DNA of 9,104 bases from Bacillota bacterium (GCA_023392615.1 JAEVYT010000037.1:1-9104), one strand, 5' to 3'. Shown: positions 1 through 7,644, counted from the stretch's first letter. The notes: generated by a model from the sequence alone, not told the origin. A program made the numbers and translations.

Positions 1-90
1 ACAGGTAACTGTGCAAAGCATCAAAGAGCTTTAACAGTAGCTATTAAGAGATCAAGACACATCGCTTTAATGCCATACACTATGGACTAA
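1..90 (+). CDS. rpsR: 30S ribosomal protein S18, C-terminal part (gene starts before the window)
   Basis: Frame 1 reads 29 codons to TAA at 88-90. The peptide begins TGNCAKHQRALTVAIKRSRH and ends ALMPYTMD, the strongly conserved C-terminus of bacterial S18, which binds S6 and 16S rRNA in the platform of the small subunit. The Cys and His of the CAKH motif are the second half of the zinc-ribbon-type metal site found in many Firmicute S18 proteins, so this copy looks like the zinc-binding form; the first half lies outside the window. The gene is followed by its own terminator, as expected for the last gene of an rpsF-ssb-rpsR operon, but the upstream genes cannot be seen here. Identification is secure; only the partial length limits it. 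Confidence 0.95.
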   Translation, partial: TGNCAKHQRALTVAIKRSRHIALMPYTMD

Positions 91-102
91 ATCAAAATTG
101 AG

Positions 103-140
103 AGCCGTTTCATAACTTAGGTTGTGAAGCGGCTTTTTTT
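103..140 (+). terminator. Rho-independent terminator of the rpsR operon
   Basis: A 14-base stem (AGCCGTTTCATAAC at 103-116, pairing with GTTGTGAAGCGGCT at 121-134 through two G-U pairs) closes a 4-base loop (TTAG). It is followed directly by a run of T to position 140. It lies 12 bases after the rpsR stop and separates the ribosomal operon from the toxin locus. Confidence 0.92.
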
Positions 141-263
141 GGATTTTACAACTTGTTTTGCCACCGAGAGGGAAAAACAGAAAATCAAAAAATAAAATAT
201 ATAATATATATAATATACATTCAATACGTACAAATCTTAACAGAATATTTACGGGATTTTTAC

Positions 264-292
264 TTGTTTAACATAATATGTAAATATATAAT
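264..292 (+). promoter_or_regulatory. Sigma-A type promoter for the RHS locus
   Basis: TTGTTT (264-269) and a perfect TATAAT (287-292) are separated by exactly 17 bases, placing the start of transcription near 299 and leaving a leader of about 40 bases before the ATG at 340. The rest of the 141-339 gap is AT-rich with short ATATATAAT runs (about 196-222) and no recognisable operator or riboswitch. Because this DNA is so AT-rich a chance match is possible, but spacing and position are right. Confidence 0.6.
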
Positions 293-327
293 AAAAATAA
301 CATATTATTACAAAACATAAAAATATT

Positions 328-342
328 GGGGGTAATATAATG
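328..342 (+). promoter_or_regulatory. Ribosome binding site and true start codon of the RHS gene
   Basis: GGGGG at 328-332 stands 7 bases before ATG at 340. The codons that follow give MKKWSRVAKK and then TAA at 370-372. The lysine-rich start is a typical signal peptide N-region, and its hydrophobic continuation is found one frame away, directly after the A7 run at 363-369. This site, rather than any codon near 396, is therefore the likely original start. Confidence 0.75.
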
Positions 343-395
343 AAGAAGTGGAGTAGAGTCGCAAAAAAATAATTGCAATAGTTCTTTCAGCAAAT

Positions 396-1928
396 TTGGT
401 GATAATCACTTTACCAAATGAGTTTACGGCAAAAGCGGATGAATCGAATGGTCAAATCGTAAATCCTTCGACCACGCAAGAAAACTTGATTGACAATAAT
501 ACTGTAGAACAGGATCAGACAGAATCAACAGATGATCCTCAAATTATTGGAGAAGATACATCGAAGAGAACACTGGATTCAAAGACTTTTGTTATGAGTG
601 ACCGTTCTTTTATGTCGGTAATATATGATGAGAATGTTCATTATTATGAGAATGGTGAATATAAAGATATTGATAATACACTTCAAAATTCTACAGAAGA
701 GGATAGTACAGATCTAAGTGGTTATGAAAACAAGGACAATAGTTTTAAAGTTAAGTTTGCAAAACAAGCAGGCGGAAAGTATTTGGTACGTGTTAAGTCA
801 GGCAATTACAAGATGGTATGGGATTATATAAATACTGAAAAACAAGATAATGCTTCCATATTTAAGGGAACAGAGAAAAAGAGAAATTCTAAACTCGATA
901 AATATAAAATAAAAAAAAATGATTCTGGTGTTACCTATACCGATATCGAACAAGGTATTGATCTTCAATATCTTGTTAATGGTTCAAACATTAAAGAGAA
1001 TATTGTTGTCAAACAGGCAAGAGAAAATTACTCATTTCCATTCTCTTTAAACCTAAAGAACCTTGAGGCAAAACAGAATGGGGATGGAAGTATCAGTGTA
1101 TATGATCCAAAAACAGATAAAGAACAGTACTGCATACCGCTCCCTTATATGTATGATGCCGATGGCAACATATCATATAGCGTTAAATACGAACTGAGTA
1201 AAGAGAATAAGTATTATAATATTACAGTTATAGCAGATCAAAGTACAGTGAATTCAATGACTTTTCCTGTAACTATTGATCCAGCCATTACAACGGATTT
1301 GGATCAAAGTGCAATAAGCTGTACCTATGTAGATAAAAATCATGCATCTGCAAACCATAATGAAGAATTAGAACTTTTAGTTGGAAATGATAGCTATTCA
1401 TATGGTAGTACTAGAGCATATTTAAAATTTACTTTACCAACATTGAATAAAGGCGATATGGTAATAAATGCTGATATGAATTTATGCCAGTACGATGATA
1501 GTTTTTATTCTTCAGGTACGGATAATCTTCAAGTAAATGCTTATGCAGTCAATGCTACTTGGAATCCGACTTCGTTAACCTGGAGTAACCAACCAGCTTA
1601 TAATTCAACTATTCTTGATTATAATTACATAACGAGGACATCAGGATGGAAAAGCTGGGATATAACTAAAGTTGTAAAAGATTGGTATGATGGAGATATT
1701 GCTAATAACGGTATAATGTTAAAAGCAAATAATGAAAGTACGGATTGGGCTGCATATGGGGTTATGGTCGATTTTGGTCTGATAAATATAACTCAACTGA
1801 AGGTGCATATCCTCGTATTAGCATTAATTATAGAAACAATAAAGGGCTGGAAGACTATTGGACGTATCATAATGTTGGTTTGGGAAGTGCGGGTACAGCA
1901 AGTATCAATGATTATACAGGTAACTTAG
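396..1928 (+). CDS. N-terminal part of the secreted RHS protein (signal peptide remainder plus DNRLRE domain)
   Basis: As it stands this frame can start only at non-ATG codons (TTG 396 or GTG 399) that lack a ribosome binding site and fall inside the signal peptide, so it is best read as the piece between the two frameshifts. Residues 2-14 are the end of the hydrophobic core and the FTAKA signal peptidase site. An acidic, Asn/Thr/Gln-rich linker follows (about 15-60). Residues about 65-295 form the N-terminal domain usual before DNRLRE modules in clostridial RHS proteins. Residues about 297-455 match a DNRLRE domain: Tyr-rich start, TRAYLKFTLP strand, NVTW-like NATWNPTSLTWSNQP motif and the WDITKVVKDWYDG segment. 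The last ~50 residues after VMVDF (VMVDFGLINITQLKV onward) are out-of-frame and not real protein. Role: export and surface attachment of the toxin shell. Confidence 0.75.
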   Translation: MVIITLPNEFTAKADESNGQIVNPSTTQENLIDNNTVEQDQTESTDDPQIIGEDTSKRTLDSKTFVMSDRSFMSVIYDENVHYYENGEYKDIDNTLQNSTEEDSTDLSGYENKDNSFKVKFAKQAGGKYLVRVKSGNYKMVWDYINTEKQDNASIFKGTEKKRNSKLDKYKIKKNDSGVTYTDIEQGIDLQYLVNGSNIKENIVVKQARENYSFPFSLNLKNLEAKQNGDGSISVYDPKTDKEQYCIPLPYMYDADGNISYSVKYELSKENKYYNITVIADQSTVNSMTFPVTIDPAITTDLDQSAISCTYVDKNHASANHNEELELLVGNDSYSYGSTRAYLKFTLPTLNKGDMVINADMNLCQYDDSFYSSGTDNLQVNAYAVNATWNPTSLTWSNQPAYNSTILDYNYITRTSGWKSWDITKVVKDWYDGDIANNGIMLKANNESTDWAAYGVMVDFGLINITQLKVHILVLALIIETIKGWKTIGRIIMLVWEVRVQQVSMIIQVT

Positions 1929-4900
1929 TTGTTACTCATGATGATGTTTCGACAGCAGGAAATCTTATGCCAGTAACGATACAACATGTATATAATGGAT
2001 ATATGGCTGGTAAGAAATTTACTGATATGGAACCTTACTTGGGACATGGGTGGAGACTAAATATAGAGCAGACGATTCGAAGTTCCTCCCTTTATGGATT
2101 GAAAGGAAGCGCACAAACTAATTATCCATATGTCTATACAGATGGTGATGGAACAGAGCACTATTTCCAATATGACACTGACAAAAAATTAGTTGATGAA
2201 GATGGATTAGGGTTCGAATTAGTTAAAACTTCATCCGGCTATACTGTAACTGATAAAGTAGATAATGTGATGACTTTTAATACTACCGGAAATCTTATAT
2301 CGATTGCAGACGCTAATAAGAATAAAATGACAATAACCTATAGCGGTAATCAGATAACAAAGGTTACGGATGGTGGTGGTAATGTAATTACATTGACAGA
2401 ATATGATAATGGCTCTAATTATGTGGATATTATGACTGATCCGAGTGGGCGAGTTACTGATTTTTTCTTTGATGATAAGGGTAAATTGATTAAGGTTTTA
2501 TATCCCGATGGAACGAGTTCCTCGTATGTATATGATTCTGATGAAGCGCTAATAAAAGCGACAAGTGCAGGAGGACAATCAGTATCCTTCGGTTATACTT
2601 CTTCAAGTAAGGCAAAGCGCATATCAAGTGTTACTGAATCAGGGTCAAATGGTGCAGCAGGACAAAAGATGACGATTGATTATTCTAAGTACAATACGAG
2701 TGTTTTTAGAACAAGTGGTCAAAATGACCAGTATGGTGACGATGATGATTCCTTTATCACTTATCAGTTTGATAATACAGGAAAAACTATAGCGGTAAAG
2801 GAGGATACGGCCGATAATAAGGCACTTGGTGCATCAAAGTATAGTTATACTGCGAATAGTTCTAGTAAGCCAAAGAGTAATAATAAGCTACAAACAGCCA
2901 TTCCGCTTGGCAGAAGTACGAATAATATGGCATCCAATGGGAATGCTGAAGATTCATCAGTTTGGGCGGCTTCAAGCTGGATTGATACATGTACATTTAC
3001 ATCCTCATATGCGACCGATCAAAGCTATTATGGTAACCGCTCCTTAAAACTTTCTGTATCATCATTGGAGGGTGATGGAAGAGCAAGATATGCACAGGAT
3101 TTTAGTAATACGAAATTAGTTCCAGGAACTACATATACCTTGTCTGCATATGTGAAAACTTCAGGAATAACAGGTACAGAAGCAGGCAAATACAGAGCGT
3201 GCTTGCAAGCGAATGTGTTTGATGATGGAGAAACTATATTATCAACATATTCGGAGTATATAACAGGTACAACAGATACTGCTATCAATAATGGATGGAG
3301 AAGATTATCAATAACTTTTACCGTACCAACTGGTGCTACTTCTACCAGAATTAATCTTGCAATCCGTAAATCAACCGGAACAGCGTGGTTTGATGGCATA
3401 CAGGTCGAAACCGGAACCTCTGTGAATAAATTCAATATGATAGAAAATTCAAGCATGGAATTAGCGACATCAGAATTTTCAACTAGCTGGAGAGAAAATA
3501 ATCTTACAACATCGGATGTGGTTGTTAAAACTATAAATCGTGTAGGTGATAATAGCTTTAAGATGGTAGGGAATGCTGGATTAAATAAAGAGTTGGTTCA
3601 GGATATCGATGTAAAAGGTAAGGAAGGAGATAGCTATATTATCAGCGGTTGGGCATCAGCGAATGCAGTTCCTAAAAATTCTTCCGATACGAATAAGTTT
3701 AAGATATCAACGAAAATTACCTATTCCGATGGAAGTGAAGTATGGAAATTACCGGCCGAGTTCAACTATAATATTAGTGGGTGGCAGTATACAGCACAGT
3801 CCTTCGATTTGGATGATGGAACATCAACAGTGAAGTCTCCAGTTCAAATATCGATTTATTTAAGATATTATCAACAAGCGAATACGGTGTATTTTGATGA
3901 TATCCAATTAATCAAGGATGATGTTGCAGTTTACACCTATAATGACAAAGGAGATTTAAATCTAATCACTAAAAGAGCAGATGCCAATGAGAAAACCGTA
4001 TACTATGATGGAACCTCTGATGTAAAATCAAAGACGGATGCAAAAGGTTATGTAACGACCTATACTTATGATAGTGCACATAATGTAACACAATCAGTTA
4101 GTCGGACAAAGAAGACAACAGACTACACGTATATGAAAGGATTAGTTAATAGTACTGAAATTGGTGGTTTGAGTACGAGCGGTGAAATATTTACGATATC
4201 TTCTTCATCCACGATTGACACAAAAGGATATACTACTTCAACTACGGATATAAATGGGTATAAGGATAGCTCTACTTATAATGAATTAAAAGGTGTACTT
4301 AATACATATACTGATAAATTAGGCAATAAAACAAGCTATACCTATGATGCAGATAATGATTTACTTACTTTAGTATCTACAACAGTAAAAAATCCTGTTG
4401 ATTCGAGTTCTGCATCAGCAACAAATTCCTACACCTACGATAATAATTCAAATATAAAAACAATAAGTCGTAATGGTACGAATTATACTTATAATTACGA
4501 TACATATGGCAACAATTCATCAGTATATGTGGGGAGTAAAGCATTAATAACAAATCAATACAATACATCTAACGGCAAGCTATTATCTTCAACCTTTGGT
4601 AATGGTGATGTCACCTCATATTCATATAATGTACTAGATAAGGTATCTCAGATAAAATATGATGGAAGTGCAAAATTTAATTTTACTTATGATAGCGCCG
4701 GATCAGTAACTAGATCGGAGGATTTGATAAATGGATTACAGACATTCTTTGATTATGATGAATCCGGAAGATTCAGAAGAGCCTCTACGATTGATACCAC
4801 GAAAGGTACTTCGACAGATCGTAATATCTATAATATTGAATATGGATATGATGTGAATGATAATGTGACAAGTATTGTTGATCAAGCAAACGGATTAACA

Positions 4901-6529
4901 ATGAAGCACAAGTATGAGTATGGTAAGGACAATCTACTTACTAAATATACGATGCCGACCGGAAGAACAGTGACAAGAGACTATGACCCAATCAATCGAC
5001 TGAAGTCCCAAACGCTTAGTACGGATACACCGTTATCTATGAGTTATGTTTATTGGTTGTCAGCATTAGGGAATGGAAACAGAACTACTCAGATAAAACA
5101 AGAGACAATAGATGGTGTGAAATATTCGTACACTTATGATAAATCAGGCAATATTACGGAAATAGATAAAAATGATGCAGACTATCTGTATTATACCTAT
5201 GATTCTTCGAGTGAATTAGTACGGGTGGATAGTGTTCTGGAAAATATTACAAGAGTTTATTCCTATGATGTCGGAGGGAATATAACGTCAGTCAAGACCT
5301 TTGCGTATACAAGAGGAATCCTTGGAACTGCTACAAGTACAAAAAATTATACCTATGGTGATAGTAATTGGAAGGATAAACTGACCTCCTATAATGGAAA
5401 TTCGATTACATATGATGGTATTGGAAACCCACTTACAGTTGGTAGTGATACCTACACCTGGGCCAACGGAAGGGAGCTTGCAAGTTCAACGATTGGTGGC
5501 AAAACAGTTAATTATACATACGGTTCGAATGGATTACGAGTAAGTAAGACTGCAAACGGTGTTACAACGAACTATCTGTATGACGGTGATCAATTAGTAT
5601 ATGAACAAAGAGGAGATAAGGATATCTTCTATTATTACAATGCGGATGGTCAGGTGACCGGTATTCAGTACAATGGTTTGAACTACTATTTTACATTTAA
5701 TTTAAGAGGGGATATAATCGGAGTATACACTGGTGCAGGAGTTCTGAAAGGCTCTTATGAGTATAATGAGTGGGGTAAACTTTTATCAGTAAAGGACAGC
5801 GAAGGAAATACAATAACAGATCCCGGTAATATAGTTTTAATAAATCCGATACGCTATAGAGGATATTATTACGATTCCGAGACGGGAATGTATTATTTGC
5901 AGAGCAGATATTATAATCCTGAGTGGGGAAGGTTTATTAATGCGGATAACGTTGTAGATATACAAAACAAGTCAAACTTGTTTGCTTATTGTGCTAATAA
6001 TCCAATTAGTAATGTGGATTCGAATGGAGACGAATGGTATAATGGTCATGAGTGGGTAAGTTCGTTAGGAGGGGATGATAATGATAAGAAACCTAAATCT
6101 AATAAAAAGAAAGGTACTTTAGGAATAGGTGTTAGCGTGATGGCAGAGGCTGGTATAAAGGGATCACTAAGTGCTCAAGTTATTGTAGACCAACATAGTA
6201 ATTTAGGACTTGGTATATCTCTTGGGGGAGGAGCTGGTACTATTGGCGCTGGAGCATCTATATGTGGATCATATACTAATGCAGAAACTATTTATGATTT
6301 AAAGGATCTTGGAGGCGAAATTGGAGGATCTTTTAATCTAGGACCTATTCCTGTTGGTATAGGTGCTGATAGAATATTTTCTTCTGATGGGAAAATAAAA
6401 GGCTATAACATAAATGTTGGACCCAAAATAGAACCTTTTTTTGAGATACATATTGATGCTACATATACAAAATTTTTACCTATTAAACCCGTGGATCCAA
6501 TAATGCCATTTGTTCCAAAGATGTTTTAG
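1745..6529 (+). CDS. Main part of the RHS/YD-repeat protein with variable C-terminal domain CT1
   Basis: The frame is 1594 codons; ATG 1745 has no ribosome binding site and the first ~11 residues are out-of-frame, so it is a fragment of the gene that starts at 340. Residues about 12-33 finish the DNRLRE domain. Residues ~45-115 (GLGSAGTASINDYTGNL, then GHGWRLNIEQ) are the entry to the YD region. Residues ~393-560 and ~563-729 are two beta-rich carbohydrate-binding-like modules, each ending in a WFDGIQVE or VYFDDIQLI strand. YD repeats (YTYD..GN) run to ~1369, the RHS core (RYRGYYYDSETGMYYLQSRY, then PEWGRFINAD) from 1370, and the NPISNVDSNG motif at ~1420-1428 is where RHS shells normally self-cleave by aspartates. 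The 166-residue tip after DSNG is Gly-rich with a Lys-rich start; I recognise no toxin family in it. A putative immunity gene follows 82 bases downstream. Confidence 0.9.
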   Translation: MGCIWGYGRFWSDKYNSTEGAYPRISINYRNNKGLEDYWTYHNVGLGSAGTASINDYTGNLVVTHDDVSTAGNLMPVTIQHVYNGYMAGKKFTDMEPYLGHGWRLNIEQTIRSSSLYGLKGSAQTNYPYVYTDGDGTEHYFQYDTDKKLVDEDGLGFELVKTSSGYTVTDKVDNVMTFNTTGNLISIADANKNKMTITYSGNQITKVTDGGGNVITLTEYDNGSNYVDIMTDPSGRVTDFFFDDKGKLIKVLYPDGTSSSYVYDSDEALIKATSAGGQSVSFGYTSSSKAKRISSVTESGSNGAAGQKMTIDYSKYNTSVFRTSGQNDQYGDDDDSFITYQFDNTGKTIAVKEDTADNKALGASKYSYTANSSSKPKSNNKLQTAIPLGRSTNNMASNGNAEDSSVWAASSWIDTCTFTSSYATDQSYYGNRSLKLSVSSLEGDGRARYAQDFSNTKLVPGTTYTLSAYVKTSGITGTEAGKYRACLQANVFDDGETILSTYSEYITGTTDTAINNGWRRLSITFTVPTGATSTRINLAIRKSTGTAWFDGIQVETGTSVNKFNMIENSSMELATSEFSTSWRENNLTTSDVVVKTINRVGDNSFKMVGNAGLNKELVQDIDVKGKEGDSYIISGWASANAVPKNSSDTNKFKISTKITYSDGSEVWKLPAEFNYNISGWQYTAQSFDLDDGTSTVKSPVQISIYLRYYQQANTVYFDDIQLIKDDVAVYTYNDKGDLNLITKRADANEKTVYYDGTSDVKSKTDAKGYVTTYTYDSAHNVTQSVSRTKKTTDYTYMKGLVNSTEIGGLSTSGEIFTISSSSTIDTKGYTTSTTDINGYKDSSTYNELKGVLNTYTDKLGNKTSYTYDADNDLLTLVSTTVKNPVDSSSASATNSYTYDNNSNIKTISRNGTNYTYNYDTYGNNSSVYVGSKALITNQYNTSNGKLLSSTFGNGDVTSYSYNVLDKVSQIKYDGSAKFNFTYDSAGSVTRSEDLINGLQTFFDYDESGRFRRASTIDTTKGTSTDRNIYNIEYGYDVNDNVTSIVDQANGLTMKHKYEYGKDNLLTKYTMPTGRTVTRDYDPINRLKSQTLSTDTPLSMSYVYWLSALGNGNRTTQIKQETIDGVKYSYTYDKSGNITEIDKNDADYLYYTYDSSSELVRVDSVLENITRVYSYDVGGNITSVKTFAYTRGILGTATSTKNYTYGDSNWKDKLTSYNGNSITYDGIGNPLTVGSDTYTWANGRELASSTIGGKTVNYTYGSNGLRVSKTANGVTTNYLYDGDQLVYEQRGDKDIFYYYNADGQVTGIQYNGLNYYFTFNLRGDIIGVYTGAGVLKGSYEYNEWGKLLSVKDSEGNTITDPGNIVLINPIRYRGYYYDSETGMYYLQSRYYNPEWGRFINADNVVDIQNKSNLFAYCANNPISNVDSNGDEWYNGHEWVSSLGGDDNDKKPKSNKKKGTLGIGVSVMAEAGIKGSLSAQVIVDQHSNLGLGISLGGGAGTIGAGASICGSYTNAETIYDLKDLGGEIGGSFNLGPIPVGIGADRIFSSDGKIKGYNINVGPKIEPFFEIHIDATYTKFLPIKPVDPIMPFVPKMF
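4562..4796 (+). repeat. YD-repeat block duplicated in the orphan cassette, copy A
   Basis: These 235 bases of the main gene recur at 7381-7615 with only 5 differences by eye (about 98% identity). Identity falls sharply just before the block, where the two copies are alignable but full of changes and indels. The copy ends at the GATA of 4793-4796, the exact microhomology where the orphan copy jumps to the RHS core. Confidence 0.95.
5907..6027 (+). repeat. RHS-core segment duplicated in the orphan cassette, copy A
   Basis: This block begins at GATA 5907-5910 and runs through YYNPEWGRF and NPISNVDSNG. It recurs at 7612-7732 with 7 differences in 121 bases. After it the two C-terminal domains share only the encoded motif (W/Y)YNGH(E/V)WVSSL and then diverge completely. 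This is the homology that would allow exchange of toxin tips. Confidence 0.93.
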
Positions 6530-6611
6530 GAAAGTATTATATTATTGTTAAGCTAATCAAACAAGAAAGGAATGTATTGGTGCTACTTTTAAGTCATCAT
6601 ACGACGAAAAT

Positions 6612-6902
6612 ATGAAATTATTCAAAGAGATGTTCATTTTTGATATTTTTGTTTTAGTAATAAGTTTTGTAATTACGATAATCATTCCGGATTTAATGAA
6701 TATTATTGCAAGAATTATGCCAGCTTTAATATTAGGTGGATTTTTTGTAAATATAAAAATTAAACATAAACAAATTAAGGAATTTTATATAGATTATTAT
6801 AAAGATCAAAATCAAGCCCAATATGCGTTTTGTTGGAGCGTAGTACTTTCTTATATCATGTTAATTATTAGTATTGTAATTATTGTGTCTTTATTTATTT
6901 GA
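6612..6902 (+). CDS. Small three-helix membrane protein, candidate immunity protein for CT1
   Basis: The 96-residue protein has three predicted membrane segments (about 7-27, 31-49 and 73-95) and a Lys/Tyr-rich loop between the second and third (50-70, containing KIKHKQIKEFYIDYYKD). I recognise no named family. It follows the RHS gene by 82 bases with no terminator between, the position of the cognate immunity gene in polymorphic toxin loci, so immunity to CT1 is the natural inference; the sequence itself proves only a membrane protein. The ATG at 6612 has no convincing Shine-Dalgarno. A better one, AAAGG at 6566-6570, precedes an in-frame ATT at 6576, which would add 12 residues (GATFKSSYDEN after the start). 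Either the gene uses a rare start or its original start codon has mutated. Confidence 0.7.
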   Translation: MKLFKEMFIFDIFVLVISFVITIIIPDLMNIIARIMPALILGGFFVNIKIKHKQIKEFYIDYYKDQNQAQYAFCWSVVLSYIMLIISIVIIVSLFI

Positions 6903-7017
6903 TTATAGATACTGATTTATTAGTTGCGATTTAATGAATGTGTTTAAGTAGATTTATAAATGGATTAAGAAGCATCTCCAATTAAATTATCAGAGAAGGA
7001 AATGTAAAGTTAGTGAC

Positions 7018-7119
7018 ATCTTAGACTTGGTTTATAATAATTGTGTAGAAGATGAATTTGTAAAAGTACAATACAGAACTCATGAGGAACTACTTGGCAG
7101 GAAACTAGTTGCATGGTAG
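7018..7119 (+). pseudogene. C-terminal relic of an immunity gene homologous to 8205-8663
   Basis: The frame reads ILDLVYNNCVEDEF through ELLGRKLVAW and ends in TAG. It matches the last 33 residues of the 152-residue protein at 8205-8663 at 23 of 33 positions, and about 77% of its 102 bases match, with both ending at the same stop. No start or N-terminal part is present. Upstream, 6981-7006 (CCAATTAAATTATCAGAGAAGG, then AAATGTA) resembles the untranslated region before that gene (CCAAATTAAAGGAGAAATGTA), so the relic probably arose by internal deletion of about 360 bases from a full gene. It lies behind the membrane protein and before the terminator. It is a fossil of an immunity gene that belonged to an earlier toxin tip. 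Confidence 0.85.
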
Positions 7120-7192
7120 TCTGGTGGAATCTTTACATCACTTCACTAGACAATGCAAACAAAATAGGATGCAACCATTTACAGATATAAAC

Positions 7193-7234
7193 AGAGGATA
7201 TTAGAGCGTTTACTCCGTCTAATATCCTCTTTTT
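7193..7234 (+). terminator. Rho-independent terminator closing the RHS-immunity transcription unit
   Basis: A perfect 13-base stem (AGAGGATATTAGA at 7193-7205 and TCTAATATCCTCT at 7218-7230) has a 12-base loop and T residues at 7230-7234. There is no matching T run on the other strand, so it acts on + strand transcripts. It isolates the orphan cassette downstream from the promoter of the main gene. Confidence 0.93.
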
Positions 7235-7365
7235 ATAAGTAAATCAAAGCAGATTGGCTGGTGAAGATTTTATGATAACTAAGTTTTTTGTAATGCTACA
7301 GACTGGAGACAATCTACATAAAAATGAAGATGATTGTTAAGCAGTAGGAGAAAGCATAACAGTAA

Positions 7366-7644
7366 ATAACCAATCAATATAATACATCTAACGGCAAGCT
7401 AATAACTTCAACCTATGGTAATGGTGATGTCACCTCATATTCATATAATGTACTAGATAAGGTATCTCAGATAAAATATGATGGAAGTGCAAAATTTGAT
7501 TTTACTTATGATAGCGCCGGATCAGTAACTAGATCGGAGGATTTGATAAATGGATTACAGACATTCTTTGATTATGATGAATCCGGGAGATTCAGAAGAG
7601 CCTCTACGATTGATATTATAATCCAGAGTGGGGAAGGTTTTTAA
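7366..7644 (+). pseudogene. Orphan RHS fragment: YD repeats fused out of frame to the RHS core
   Basis: A frame open from the stop at 7363-7365 to TAA at 7642-7644 encodes ITNQYNTSNGKL and the following YD repeats to RRASTID, nearly identical to residues encoded at 4548-4795. It has no start codon or ribosome binding site, so it is not a gene in its own right. At 7612-7615 (GATA) the sequence switches from the equivalent of 4796 to that of 5911, a loss of 1114 bases relative to the main gene. Since 1114 is not a multiple of three, the YD frame runs into a stop (IIIQSGEGF) and the core continues in another frame. Upstream, about 7341-7365 still resembles the main gene (AVGESITV against VGSKALIT) but carries a stop and a frameshift, so it is older decay. 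Confidence 0.88.
7381..7615 (+). repeat. YD-repeat block, copy B
   Basis: Direct repeat of 4562-4796, offset 2819 bases, with 5 differences in 235. The sharp change from poor to near-perfect match at its left edge suggests a conversion or recombination boundary. Confidence 0.95.

Larger units (their letters stand above)
340..6529 (+). pseudogene. Whole RHS/YD-repeat polymorphic toxin gene, interrupted by two homopolymer frameshifts
   Basis: Two reading frames that overlap at 1745-1928 are parts of one gene. From ATG 340 the frame stops at TAA 370. Adding one A to the run 363-369 continues it as KKIIAIVLSANLVIITLPNE and ends the signal peptide at FTAKA, with an AKA cleavage motif after residue 33. 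Adding one T to the run 1772-1775 joins the two large frames within the DNRLRE domain (VDF to WSDKYNSTEGAYPRISINY). The corrected gene would encode 2063 residues: signal peptide, N-terminal domain, DNRLRE domain, two carbohydrate-binding-like modules, YD repeats, RHS core and variable tip. This is the architecture of secreted, wall-associated RHS proteins of Clostridia, comparable with WapA of Bacillus. Both lesions need the same -1 correction, so homopolymer undercalling, phase variation by slippage, ribosomal or transcriptional slippage, or real inactivation are all possible. Confidence 0.8.

Noticed and set aside
2826..3047. A 73-codon frame on the + strand within the first carbohydrate-binding-like module
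   Set aside because: It lies wholly inside the main RHS frame and has no ribosome binding site or protein-like composition.
3028..3456. A 142-codon frame on the - strand
   Set aside because: Antisense to the well-supported RHS frame; no recognisable domain or start signal.
4377..4568. A 63-codon frame on the - strand, rich in Tyr and Leu
   Set aside because: It mirrors the repetitive YD codons on the other strand and has no independent support.
3935..5850. Repeated short motifs that could suggest a repeat array or CRISPR
   Set aside because: They encode degenerate YD repeats in one long open frame and lack identical repeats with regular spacers.
7272..7340. A 22-codon frame (MITKFFVMLQTGDNLHKNED) between the terminator and the RHS fragment
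   Set aside because: Weak ribosome binding site, and its end aligns loosely with decayed YD sequence; more likely chance within a relic.
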